DNA from: Patescibacteria group bacterium
Lineage (GTDB): Bacteria > Patescibacteriota > Patescibacteriia > UBA9934
Length of the DNA: 11,725 bases
NCBI GenBank assembly: GCA_018896835.1
Contig: JAHILS010000068.1
Location: 1-11,725, forward strand
Reading direction: 5' to 3'
Positions 1 through 6,828 of this stretch are shown here, in pieces; position 1 is the first letter of the stretch; the number at the start of each line of letters is the position of its first letter. A program made the position numbers and the translations under genes. Under the pieces are notes generated by a model, which saw only the letters and a program-made list of their open reading frames with translations, was not told where the DNA came from and searched no databases.

Positions 1-92
1 GACTCACCAGCGTTCCTGAAAGATGGATGATGGATCGGTCTTGTCACATGACGAGATTATGTGAGAGGGGCTAACCACCCCATGGAGAAGAG

Positions 93-749
93 ATGAACAA
101 CAAGAAGAACCAGATGTCACCCCGCTCCTTCAACCACCTCATTGCCGCCCTGAGCGCGGCCGAGGCCTCCCTCGAGGCCAACCCTTGGGGTGAGAGCGAT
201 GAGACGCAGGCGGCCCACAAGGTCGCCCGCGGTGAGCTCCACGATGCCCGCGAGTCCCTGTCGACCGCCATCCGCTTGGCCCCCTGGGGTCGGAACGGGT
301 GCGTGTTCATCTCGGACCGGGGCGATGGCATTGGCTCGAGGAGCCGTGAGCGCGGCCTGCACATCAACGGCCGCCTCCGGGCCGTGGTGCGCTACGAGTA
401 CGGCGAAACTGGAGGGTGGGTCGATGTCATCTCGACCGTCAAGGCCGAAGAGGAGTACCGTGCCCGGCGCGAAAGCGCCCGCGCGTGGGACACCTCCTAC
501 AAGGCCCTGCTCGAGGAGGTGGCGCTCGCCCTCCTCGAGGCCGGCATCATCCAGATCGACAACTGCTACGAGCTGATCGTTGACGGGTGGCGCTACGAGT
601 ACGGGCAGATGGGGGGCTGCTTCCGCAAGGACATGCATCCCGGCGTGTCCGCTCCCGGCGCCCTGAGCCGGGCCCGGAAGATCCTGGAGGCGTCGATGCG
701 GCAGCAGTGCCGCTTCGACAGCCCCTTCGCTGGGCTGAAGCTGGGCTAG
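93..749 (+). CDS. GC-rich hypothetical protein, 218 aa
   Basis: I do not recognise this protein. The ATG at 93 is preceded by GGAG at 84-87 with a 5-base gap, a good Shine-Dalgarno that fixes the start. The product is soluble-looking: there is no signal peptide or membrane segment. It has an Ala/Glu/Arg-rich helical N-terminal part (residues about 10-62) and then a more mixed C-terminal part. A short motif occurs twice, RYEYGETGG at 100-108 and RYEYGQMGG at 167-175, each after a hydrophobic strand, which suggests a duplicated beta-hairpin unit. PWG also appears twice (32-34 and 64-66). Codon third positions are overwhelmingly G or C, unlike the AT-rich core genes that follow, which suggests a different origin or selection. 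It converges with hup. The long antisense reading frame over it is a by-product of the GC-rich composition. The coding call is fairly secure; the function is unknown. Confidence 0.75.
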   Translation: MNNKKNQMSPRSFNHLIAALSAAEASLEANPWGESDETQAAHKVARGELHDARESLSTAIRLAPWGRNGCVFISDRGDGIGSRSRERGLHINGRLRAVVRYEYGETGGWVDVISTVKAEEEYRARRESARAWDTSYKALLEEVALALLEAGIIQIDNCYELIVDGWRYEYGQMGGCFRKDMHPGVSAPGALSRARKILEASMRQQCRFDSPFAGLKLG

Positions 750-754
750 TCCAC

Positions 755-850
755 CGGAGGTTCTAGACCTCCGCAACAACCTTATTTCCGAACCGGGCAA
801 TTCTAGACAAGCCCAGGTTCAAAACCTCTCCCACGACACAGGGTTCGTGG
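755..850 (+). other. three consecutive hairpins, candidate structured 3' UTR or small RNA
   Basis: Three stems follow one another after the stop codon at 747-749. Stem 1 pairs CGGAGGT (755-761) with ACCTCCG (767-773). Stem 2 pairs AACCGGGC (791-798) with GCCC-A-GGTT (811-819), with one bulged A. Stem 3 pairs CCACGA (831-836) with TCGTGG (845-850). TTCTAGAC occurs in the loop regions of stem 1 (761-768) and stem 2 (801-808), exactly 40 bases apart. Its core TCTAGA is self-complementary, so the two loops could pair with each other. The segment ends in a terminator. It could be a 3' UTR or an independent RNA; no known RNA family was recognised and it is not a tRNA. Confidence 0.4.
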
Positions 851-873
851 AAAGAGAAAATTCTCACCCTGCT

Positions 874-917
874 GGCCCCGGTTCATGCACACTCGCGTGA
901 CCGGGGCTTTCGCTTTT
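874..917 (+). terminator. intrinsic terminator of the 93-749 gene
   Basis: GCCCCGGT (875-882) pairs with ACCGGGGC (900-907), an 8-bp GC-rich stem with a 17-base loop. It is followed by a T-rich tail (TTTCGCTTTT, 908-917). Confidence 0.75.
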
Positions 918-935
918 AAAAAATTTTGTTTTGGT

Positions 936-962
936 AAACAAAACCGACCCGGTTATGGGTCG
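936..962 (-). terminator. intrinsic terminator of hup
   Basis: Read on the minus strand, CGACCC (962-957) pairs with GGGTCG (950-945) across a 6-base loop. It is followed by GTTTTGTTT. It lies just past the hup stop and faces the terminator of the convergent 93-749 gene. Confidence 0.7.
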
Positions 963-971
963 ATTTCTATT

Positions 972-1286
972 TTATATTGTTGTTGTGTCAGAGTTTGGTT
1001 TGACAGCCTTTGCTTTTAGTTCGTCTTTTAGTCGCTTACCGGCTTTGAACTTTGGCACTCGGACTTCTGGTACGTCGATGATTTCGTTTGGTTTACGAGG
1101 ATTAACTCCTTTGCGGGCATGGCGTGTGCGGGCGGAGAATGTTCCAAATCCGGCAATTGTGACTTCCTCATCGCGCTTTAGAGCTTCGATGATAATCTCT
1201 TGCAGGGTTGCGATTAAGTCTTCACCTTCCTTTTTTGTGATGTTTAGCCTTTCTGAAATTTTTAAGGCTAGCGTTGCTTTATTCAT
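972..1286 (-). CDS. hup: HU-family DNA-binding protein
   Basis: A histone-like nucleoid protein that binds and bends DNA as a dimer. The 104-residue product shows the family layout: a helical N-terminus beginning MNKATLALKI, the GFGTF turn at residues 46-50, and the beta-arm with the conserved proline region NPRKP at 62-66. It continues with VPKFKAGKRLKDEL, the usual C-terminal helix. About 14 residues (KAKAVKPNSDTTTI) extend beyond the usual length of about 90, a lysine-containing tail seen in some HU variants. The ATG at 1286 aligns with the family start. No Shine-Dalgarno precedes it. It lies 52 bp downstream of rny on the same strand but has its own strong promoter in that gap, so it is probably transcribed mainly by itself. 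HU versus a related IHF-like protein cannot be decided from sequence alone, but HU is more likely. Confidence 0.93.
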   Translation of the reverse strand: MNKATLALKISERLNITKKEGEDLIATLQEIIIEALKRDEEVTIAGFGTFSARTRHARKGVNPRKPNEIIDVPEVRVPKFKAGKRLKDELKAKAVKPNSDTTTI

Positions 1287-1306
1287 AGTTTTGAATTTAT
1301 GGTCTT

Positions 1307-1335
1307 ATTCTACACTGATGTTAGCCAGAATTCAA
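1307..1335 (-). promoter_or_regulatory. sigma70-type promoter of hup
   Basis: On the minus strand, TTGAAT (1335-1330) and TAGAAT (1312-1307) are separated by exactly 17 bases. The -35 box begins 3 bases after the rny stop codon. The predicted start near 1300 gives a leader of about 14 bases without a Shine-Dalgarno. Confidence 0.7.
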
Positions 1336-1338
1336 GCT

Positions 1339-2880
1339 TTATCTGGCGTACTCCACAGCCCGTGTTTCTCTAATGACTGTAACACGCACCTCGCCAGGGT
1401 AGGTAAGTTCGCTTTCAATTTTCTTGGCAATGTCACGGGCTAAGTTTTGTGAATTAAGCTCATCGATATTTTCTGGTCTAACAAACACGCGGACTTCTCG
1501 TCCAGCCTGAATAGCATAAGCTTTTTCAACGCCTTCAAATCCCATGGCAGTATCTTCTAGGTTTTGTAGTCTTTGAATGTATTCTTCAAGAGTATTTCGG
1601 CGTGCGCCAGGGCGGGCTCCGGAAATTGCGTCAGCTGCCTTTACAATCACTCCTTCAATTGTTTTTGGCTTGTCTTCATGATGAGCCACAGATTGGTAGG
1701 CAATCTCTTCTGGGAAGCCAAATTTTTTCATGATGTTATAACCAATTTGAGGGTGAGCGCCTTGCATATCGTGGTCAACTGCTTTTCCAATATCATGGAA
1801 CAGCCCGCCTTTTTTACAAGCAAACACGTCAGCTCCCAGCTCTTCGGCTAGCATTCCTGAAATACGAGCTACTTCGATTGAGTGTTGCAAGACATTTTGT
1901 CCATAGCTTGTGCGGAATTTTAGTCGACCAAGAATTGAAATTAGTTTTGGATCAATCGATGGTACTGGAATGCCAAGTTCGTAAAGTGCGTCTTCGCCTG
2001 ACTTTCTCATTTCTTTTGCTAAGTTTTTCTTAGCGTCAGTGATAGCTTCCTCAATTCGAGCCGGCTGAATTCGTCCGTCTTTAATAAGAGCCTGCAGGGC
2101 GCGGAGTGCAACCTGACGTCGAACAGGGGAGAATCCGCTAATCATAATCATTTCTGGCGTGTCATCAATAATAAGTTCGCAACCTGTAAGACGTTCTAGT
2201 GTTTTAATGTTTCGTCCTTCTTTTCCAATAATTCGTCCTTTCATCTCATCTGATGGAAGTTCAACCATAGTAGTTGTTGCGTCAACCACATGGCTGGACG
2301 CAAATCTTTGCACGGCAAGTGAGATGACTTGTTTGGCTTTACGCTCAATCTCTTCCTCGCTAACTTGTTCAAGCTTGTGCATGCGATGAACAAGCGTTTC
2401 TTTTTCCGTGTCTTCGATTATGCGGAAAAGTTCATCACGGGCTTGATCTTTAGAAAGGCCAGCAATTGATTGAAGTTTGGAGATTTGCTCTTCTTTGAGT
2501 TCTTCAACTCTAGCTTTAACGCGTTCAATCTCAGTTTTTTGTTGCTCAAGTTTTGTTTTTTTGTCCTCAAGAGCTAACAACTGTTGATCAAATTTATTTT
2601 CTCTTTGCTCAAGGCGTTGCTGTTGTGATTGGATTTCGCGGCGGCGGTCATTTGCTTCGCGTTTTCCTTCTTCAAGGACGGTAAGGGATTTCTCTTTTGC
2701 TTGGAGGAGAATTTCTTTTTCTTGTGCTTTGGCTTTTTGTAGGATTTTTTCAGCCTTATCTTCAGCAGACTTTGCTTTGTTCTTCATTACGACTTTTCGT
2801 ATAAAGTATCCCAGCAATGATCCGATTAAAAAGACTCCAAATCCTGTAGCCAGCACTAGAATTGAATCTAGTGAAAACAT
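1339..2880 (-). CDS. rny: ribonuclease Y
   Basis: A membrane-anchored endoribonuclease that starts bulk mRNA decay in bacteria lacking RNase E. The 513-residue length matches the family (about 510-520). Domains in order are an N-terminal transmembrane helix (residues about 5-27), a long charged coiled coil (about 35-190, rich in E, K, Q and R), a KH RNA-binding domain with GRIIGKEGRNI at 215-225, and an HD phosphohydrolase domain whose metal-binding pair is H362-D363 in FHDIGKA. The start at 2880 puts the membrane helix at the very N-terminus, as in homologues. No Shine-Dalgarno is visible upstream. The codon use is AT-rich, like the other housekeeping genes here. It precedes hup on the same strand. 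No frameshift or missing catalytic residue is seen. Confidence 0.97.
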   Translation of the reverse strand: MFSLDSILVLATGFGVFLIGSLLGYFIRKVVMKNKAKSAEDKAEKILQKAKAQEKEILLQAKEKSLTVLEEGKREANDRRREIQSQQQRLEQRENKFDQQLLALEDKKTKLEQQKTEIERVKARVEELKEEQISKLQSIAGLSKDQARDELFRIIEDTEKETLVHRMHKLEQVSEEEIERKAKQVISLAVQRFASSHVVDATTTMVELPSDEMKGRIIGKEGRNIKTLERLTGCELIIDDTPEMIMISGFSPVRRQVALRALQALIKDGRIQPARIEEAITDAKKNLAKEMRKSGEDALYELGIPVPSIDPKLISILGRLKFRTSYGQNVLQHSIEVARISGMLAEELGADVFACKKGGLFHDIGKAVDHDMQGAHPQIGYNIMKKFGFPEEIAYQSVAHHEDKPKTIEGVIVKAADAISGARPGARRNTLEEYIQRLQNLEDTAMGFEGVEKAYAIQAGREVRVFVRPENIDELNSQNLARDIAKKIESELTYPGEVRVTVIRETRAVEYAR

Positions 2881-3070
2881 AGGGTTTATGGAGCTTGAAA
2901 CAAAACGGACAGGGTAGAATTCCTGATTATCTATGCTTGATTGTCACGGTAATTGGTGAAAAATCTTTGTTAAGATTTTTACACACGTTTATTGATGTGA
3001 ATATCATAGATCCTGTCGAGTCAGCCGTTTTCTTCCAAACTCGGTTATTATTTACAACCCTAGGATAGCA
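2881..3070. other. 190-bp intergenic region between truB and rny
   Basis: It contains the probable truB terminator and presumably the rny promoter. No -35/-10 pair of good quality could be picked for rny. No convincing small gene or RNA was seen. Confidence 0.4.
2959..2980 (-). terminator. probable truB terminator
   Basis: AAAAATCTT (2959-2967) pairs perfectly with AAGATTTTT (2972-2980) across a TGTT loop. On the minus strand the second arm ends in five T residues. The stem is AT-rich, so termination may be weak. It lies about 90 bp after the truB stop. Confidence 0.5.
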
Positions 3071-3808
3071 TTAACGAACTGTTCCGTCAATCATGATATT
3101 TTCAAGGTTTTTGACTAGCTTTTGCCAATTTTCTGAGTTTACGGCGCTGATTTCTGTGGCGTCGGAGACTGGGATATTGCCGATCTTTGTTCTGCGCAGT
3201 GACCTAACGTAGCCAGTTGTCCCGAGAATTTTACCCAAGTCTCGTGCCAGGGCGCGGACATAGGTTCCACTTGAACATTTGATTTTGACTTCAAGAACAA
3301 TCTGACGACAACCACCCCCATCCCCTCCTTTGAAAGTAGGGGAGACGAGTTCGAACTTATGAATTGTCACATGCCTTGGCTCGCGCTTGATTTCTTCTCC
3401 TTGACGAGCGAGCTTGTATAAGCGCTTGCCGTTGATTTTGATTGCCGAGTGCATTGGTGGGATTTGATCGATTTGGCCAGTTAGCTGTTGCATTGCTTGG
3501 AGGATTTGATCTTGAGATATTTCTGGCATGTTTGAATCAATAATTATCTCTGTTTCTGTATCAAGACTGTCTGTTGTTGCCCCGAGAACAAATTTGGCTT
3601 CATAAACCTTGTCCATTCCCATGAAATTATCAATCAGCTTTGTTGCCTCTCGACCAATCGCTACAACAAGAAGGCCGGTTGCGAATGGATCCAATGTTCC
3701 AGCATGGCCTATTTTTCTAATGCCTGTGATTGACCGAAGTTTGGCAACAATGTCAAAACTGGTCCAGCCCGCAGGCTTGTCGATTAGAAGGAATTTCAAA
3801 TCCGTCAT
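3071..3808 (-). CDS. truB: tRNA pseudouridine(55) synthase
   Basis: Isomerises U55 in the T-loop of most elongator tRNAs to pseudouridine. The 245-residue protein has the family N-terminal KPAGWTS (11-17) and the catalytic signature GHAGTLDPFATGLL with the nucleophilic aspartate D40. It also has the later KCSSGTYVRALARDLG segment that shapes the active site. A large C-terminal PUA domain is absent or minimal, since the protein ends soon after RTKIGNIPVSDATEIS; short TruB forms of this kind exist. The ATG at 3808 lies only 25 bp from the divergent pseudopilin start, and no Shine-Dalgarno is present. In many bacteria truB sits with rbfA and infB. Here infB is nearby but on the opposite strand, with a pilin gene between them. 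Confidence 0.96.
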   Translation of the reverse strand: MTDLKFLLIDKPAGWTSFDIVAKLRSITGIRKIGHAGTLDPFATGLLVVAIGREATKLIDNFMGMDKVYEAKFVLGATTDSLDTETEIIIDSNMPEISQDQILQAMQQLTGQIDQIPPMHSAIKINGKRLYKLARQGEEIKREPRHVTIHKFELVSPTFKGGDGGGCRQIVLEVKIKCSSGTYVRALARDLGKILGTTGYVRSLRRTKIGNIPVSDATEISAVNSENWQKLVKNLENIMIDGTVR

Positions 3809-3833
3809 ATAATCAAGATAGTAACATAACTAT
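3784..3833. promoter_or_regulatory. compact divergent promoter region, truB / pseudopilin
   Basis: Only 25 bp separate the two start codons. On the plus strand TATAAT (3808-3813), with a weak TTAGAA (3784-3789) 18 bases upstream, could drive the pilin gene, so this promoter overlaps the truB start codon. On the minus strand TACTAT (3822-3817) lies 8 bases before the truB ATG and would give an almost leaderless truB transcript. The two promoters would compete for polymerase. Confidence 0.4.
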
Positions 3834-4325
3834 ATGAATAAACCACGCGGTTACACGATTATTGAACTTTTAGGATCAATGGCCATTGTCGCCTTTTTAA
3901 TTATTATCGTTGTGATGATGTCAGGGCCAAAAGACGCACTCAAAGACGAGTATCGAAACGCGCAATTAAGCGATGTGAACGACTACATGCAATCATTATT
4001 GTTATTACAGCTAGAAGAAGAGTCAAGATTTTATGAGTTGGCACTAATCGCGCAGGATCAAAAGGTGATGATCGGGATTGGGGAAGGGTGCGACGGCTCG
4101 TTTGGTAGTCAATGTACCGATGATGAGCTTTCAGACGCATGCTTGAATATCGAAGAATTTTTGCCAGCCGAGTATTCCGAGCTTTTACCGTATGATTCGT
4201 CAAGCGCAACATTTTCGCGAGTGCGGACTGGTTACTACATATTTTTTAAAGACAACATTCTAGAAGTTGGTGCCTGCGCGCCGTCAGGCATAGACCCTGT
4301 TAGACTCATGAGCCTAGTCAAGTAG
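3834..4325 (+). CDS. type IV pilin-like protein (pseudopilin) with prepilin N-terminus
   Basis: A probable pilus or pseudopilus subunit. The N-terminus MNKPRG-YTIIELLGSMA is a class III prepilin signal: a short basic leader, cleavage after Gly6, and Glu at mature position 5 (E11 of the precursor). A hydrophobic helix of about 20 residues (residues 8-29) follows. The first mature residue is Tyr rather than the common Phe. A charged helix (YRNAQLSDVNDYMQSLL) and a C-terminal domain with four cysteines (C86, C94, C103, C148) follow, compatible with two disulfides outside the cell. Such single pilin-like genes are frequent in Patescibacteria, where pili serve attachment or DNA uptake. No pilus assembly genes are in the window. 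The ATG has no Shine-Dalgarno. Pilin-like is a secure call; the specific subunit role is unknown. Confidence 0.85.
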   Translation: MNKPRGYTIIELLGSMAIVAFLIIIVVMMSGPKDALKDEYRNAQLSDVNDYMQSLLLLQLEEESRFYELALIAQDQKVMIGIGEGCDGSFGSQCTDDELSDACLNIEEFLPAEYSELLPYDSSSATFSRVRTGYYIFFKDNILEVGACAPSGIDPVRLMSLVK

Positions 4326-4339
4326 GATTGGGGGGATTT

Positions 4340-4515
4340 GGGGTCAGGGCTCTAACTTTGAATTTTCGCTTTGGGGTCAGGCCTCAAATCGTTACTTTTT
4401 GAAACAATCAAGTAATCTGCTTGATTGTTTCAAGTGTTAATTATTAAAATAATCAATATTTAAAGCTTAAATGAATGGTGCAAGGTAGGGGCCTGACCCC
4501 ATTTGCTACTTTTTG
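4340..4515. repeat. REP/REPIN-like inverted repeat element (non-autonomous)
   Basis: GGGGTCAGGCC at 4373-4383 is repeated in inverted orientation as GGCCTGACCCC at 4490-4500, giving perfect 11-bp terminal inverted repeats around a 128-bp unit. A degenerate direct copy, GGGGTCAGGGC, begins at 4340. TACTTTTTG occurs directly repeated at 4393-4401 and 4507-4515. Inside lies a perfect 14-bp hairpin, TTGAAACAATCAAG (4399-4412) with CTTGATTGTTTCAA (4420-4433), then a very AT-rich stretch. GGGGTCAGGCC-type repeats next to hairpins resemble REP doublets moved by REP-associated tyrosine (IS200-like, RAYT) transposases. No transposase gene is present here, so mobilisation in trans is an inference. Confidence 0.6.
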
Positions 4516-4525
4516 GGTTTATTTC

Positions 4526-4561
4526 TTTACATTTTTGGCGAATTTTCGTATTATGACGCCA
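4526..4561 (+). promoter_or_regulatory. infB promoter predicting a leaderless mRNA
   Basis: TTTACA (4526-4531) and TATTAT (4549-4554) are 17 bases apart, and only six bases (4555-4560) separate the -10 box from the ATG. Transcription would start at or within a base or two of the A at 4561, leaving no room for a Shine-Dalgarno. Confidence 0.75.
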
Positions 4562-6597
4562 TGAATATTTCAGAACTCGCCCGAAAACTACGTATTTCAA
4601 CCGATGAGCTACGCGTAAAATTGCCAGAGCTTGGTTTTGATATCGGTTCTAAGGCTATTAAAATTCCAGATCGCGAAGCAGGGCGCATTGAGTATGCTTG
4701 GCGTCAATACAAGAAACGACAGTTTCTTGCTAAGAAACGTGAAGATCAAAGAGCTCGTGCTGAGCGCAAAACACGTGTTCAAGAAGGAAATGCGGAAAAG
4801 ATTCAAATTCCAACAACGCTGACAGTACGAGAATTTGCCGACAAACTTGAGCTTCCGATAGCTCGGGTGATGCAAGAGCTGATGCGGGCTGGAATATTAG
4901 CTTCCTTAAATGAGCGCATTGATTTTGATACAGCTACGATTATTGCAGAGGATCTAGGTTTTATTACTGAACCACTCGAAGGTGAGAAACAACACGATGA
5001 AGATGAGAAAGGACTTGAAAAGCTTGAAGGAGCGCTTGCTAGTCAAGAAAATAAAGTGCCACGCGCACCAGTTGTAGTAGTTATGGGGCACGTTGACCAT
5101 GGAAAAACACGTTTGCTTGACGCGATTCGCAATACGCACGTTATGGATAGCGAGCATGGCGGAATTACCCAGCACATAGGTGCTTATCAGGTTGTCCGCC
5201 ACGACCGTGAGTTAACATTTATTGATACTCCTGGTCACGAAGCGTTTACAGTCATGCGATCACGTGGTGCGAAAGTTGCTGACATTGCAATTTTGGTTGT
5301 CGCGGCTGATGACGGAGTGCAACCACAAACACGTGAAGCTATTGATATAGTCAAGGCTGCCAAGCTTCCATTCTTAGTGGCTATCAACAAAATTGATAAG
5401 GAAAACGCAAACATCGAAAAGGTAAAAACTCAGCTTGCAGAATTCGGGTTATTGGCAGAAGAGTGGGGAGGCAAAACAATCATGGTTCCGATCTCTGCCA
5501 AGCAAGGTCAGAATATTGATCAACTGCTCGATATGTTGATTCTTGTAGCTGACATGGAAAAAGATCATATAGTAGCCGATCCAGCTCGAAGAGCAATTGG
5601 AACAATCATTGAGTCAAAGATTGAAAAATCAGAAGGTCCAATTGCAACCGTACTAGTACAATCCGGAACGCTTAGGTTGGGCGATCAGCTAGGAGTACGC
5701 GGAGCGCATTATGGAAAAGTTCGTGCCATGCAAACATGGGACGGAAAGAAAATTTCAGAGGCGATTCCTTCAACTCCTGTTAGAATTTTGGGATTCAAAG
5801 ACGCGCCATCAATTGGCGACGTGATGGAGGTTCCAGAGGACGTGAAATTGTTAGAAAAGTTAAAGGAGCAACCAACTCGAAAAGTCGGTGCGGGTGAGAT
5901 GAAGGTGCATACTGCGCAAAGAGATCAGCAGGGGTCAGACATCGAAGAATCAGAGAAAAAAGTATTGCTCAACATCATCATTAGGGCAGACGTGCTTGGA
6001 TCTTTGGAAGCGATTATTGGAATGATCGAAAAGATCGATAACAAATACGTTGGTGTAAAAATCATTTCCAAGGGTCTTGGAAACGTAACAGATGCCGACA
6101 TTCTTAATGCTGCAGCCTCAAGCGCTTGGGTCTTTGCCTTCAACGTTAAACCACCAGCAGTAATCGAGATGTTAGCTCGCGACAAAGGTTTGCAACTTTC
6201 ACATTACACTGTTATTTACAAGCTGTTTGAAGATTTGGTTGATAGGTTGCGCCTGATGATTCCAGCCGAGCAAGTTTATACAGAGCTTGGATCAGTCAAG
6301 ATTTTGGCAACTTTCCAAAAATTAGAAAAAGGATGTGTTGTTGGGGGCCAGGTCACAAAGGGAATGGTCGAAACTGGTGCTACGGCTCGTGTTGTGCGCG
6401 ATGACGAAGTTATTGCTGAGGGAAAAATCAAGAGAATTCAGGTTGCAAAAATGGAAGTTAGACAGATTGAGCAGGGAACTGAATGCGGAATTGAATTTTC
6501 TGGAAAAGCAAAAATTGAAGTCGGCGACGTTCTGGAGATTTATTCTGAAGAAGAAAAGGCTCGAACTTTAGAAGTCGAAGGCTCAAGATCAAGATAG
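4561..6597 (+). CDS. infB: translation initiation factor IF-2
   Basis: A GTPase that brings fMet-tRNA to the 30S subunit and promotes subunit joining. The product has 678 residues, short for the family, with two IF2_N-type helical modules (residues about 1-48 and 85-133) separated by a basic linker. The G domain has G1 GHVDHGKT (176-183), G3 DTPGH (222-226), G4 NKID (276-279) and G5 SAK (312-314). Domains II, III and the C-terminal fMet-tRNA-binding domain follow, ending at 6597. An upstream TTG at 4513 would extend the frame by 16 residues, but that stretch contains the promoter, so the ATG at 4561 is chosen. The gene is monocistronic here, with its own terminator and no nusA, rbfA or truB in line. 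All GTPase motifs are intact. Confidence 0.97.
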   Translation: MNISELARKLRISTDELRVKLPELGFDIGSKAIKIPDREAGRIEYAWRQYKKRQFLAKKREDQRARAERKTRVQEGNAEKIQIPTTLTVREFADKLELPIARVMQELMRAGILASLNERIDFDTATIIAEDLGFITEPLEGEKQHDEDEKGLEKLEGALASQENKVPRAPVVVVMGHVDHGKTRLLDAIRNTHVMDSEHGGITQHIGAYQVVRHDRELTFIDTPGHEAFTVMRSRGAKVADIAILVVAADDGVQPQTREAIDIVKAAKLPFLVAINKIDKENANIEKVKTQLAEFGLLAEEWGGKTIMVPISAKQGQNIDQLLDMLILVADMEKDHIVADPARRAIGTIIESKIEKSEGPIATVLVQSGTLRLGDQLGVRGAHYGKVRAMQTWDGKKISEAIPSTPVRILGFKDAPSIGDVMEVPEDVKLLEKLKEQPTRKVGAGEMKVHTAQRDQQGSDIEESEKKVLLNIIIRADVLGSLEAIIGMIEKIDNKYVGVKIISKGLGNVTDADILNAAASSAWVFAFNVKPPAVIEMLARDKGLQLSHYTVIYKLFEDLVDRLRLMIPAEQVYTELGSVKILATFQKLEKGCVVGGQVTKGMVETGATARVVRDDEVIAEGKIKRIQVAKMEVRQIEQGTECGIEFSGKAKIEVGDVLEIYSEEEKARTLEVEGSRSR

Positions 6598-6612
6598 GTT
6601 TTGATAATGTGA

Positions 6613-6644
6613 AAAAACCGCACTCGAATATGAGCGCGGTTTTT
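6613..6644 (+). terminator. infB intrinsic terminator
   Basis: AAAAACCGC (6613-6621) pairs with GCGGTTTTT (6636-6644). After one mismatch, an inner CTC/GAG pair (6623-6625 with 6632-6634) closes a 6-base loop. The 3' arm supplies the T-run. Confidence 0.85.
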
Positions 6645-6650
6645 GTATCC

Positions 6651-6692
6651 AAACAAGCACAAGTGATACGATCGTATCACTTGTGCTTGTTT
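6651..6692. repeat. perfect 42-bp palindrome
   Basis: The 21-base arm 6651-6671 is followed without a spacer by its exact reverse complement at 6672-6692. The centre is ATACGA/TCGTAT and the ends are AAACAAGC/GCTTGTTT. As RNA it would give a stem of about 19 bp with a GATC loop on either strand. It lies 6 bp after the infB terminator, between convergent genes, and may act as a bidirectional terminator, a cruciform or a dyad binding site. Confidence 0.85.
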
Positions 6693-6779
6693 ATCAGACC
6701 AGTTGGCGTGCCACTAGTTGTTGTTAAATTTGTGAGTTTATCATTTTTCACTTTATGAAAAATTTTGTTGAAAGCACGA

Positions 6780-6805
6780 ACCGCTTCTACAGGTGTAGAA
6801 GCGGT
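6780..6805 (-). terminator. terminator of the 6829-7197 gene
   Basis: ACCGCTTCTAC (6780-6790) pairs perfectly with GTAGAAGCGGT (6795-6805) across a 4-base loop. On the minus strand it is followed by TCGTGCTTTC, a modest T-rich tail. A second AT-rich hairpin, ATTTTTCA (6743-6750) with TGAAAAAT (6756-6763), lies just beyond. Confidence 0.7.
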
Positions 6806-6828
6806 GAGGGGGACGAGGTTGGTTGAGG

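Noticed and set aside
117..800. Long antisense reading frame opposite the 93-749 gene
   Set aside because: It arises from GC-rich codons, has no Shine-Dalgarno, runs through hairpin 1 and has an Arg/Pro/Ala/Gly-biased low-information sequence.
812..838. GGTTCAAAACC resembling a tRNA T-arm
   Set aside because: The stem is only 3 bp, the loop does not fit the T-loop consensus and no matching acceptor arm exists upstream.
2927..3007. 26-codon minus-strand frame between truB and rny
   Set aside because: It spans the terminator hairpin, has no start signal and is of a length expected by chance.
4399..4433. 14-bp hairpin as terminator of the pilin gene
   Set aside because: The T-run precedes rather than follows the stem, and it fits better as the internal part of the REP-like element; a terminator role is not excluded.
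4513..4560. TTG-initiated N-terminal extension of infB
   Set aside because: The 16 extra codons cover the -35 and -10 boxes; the following ATG matches the IF2_N start ([10 protein letters not shown]).
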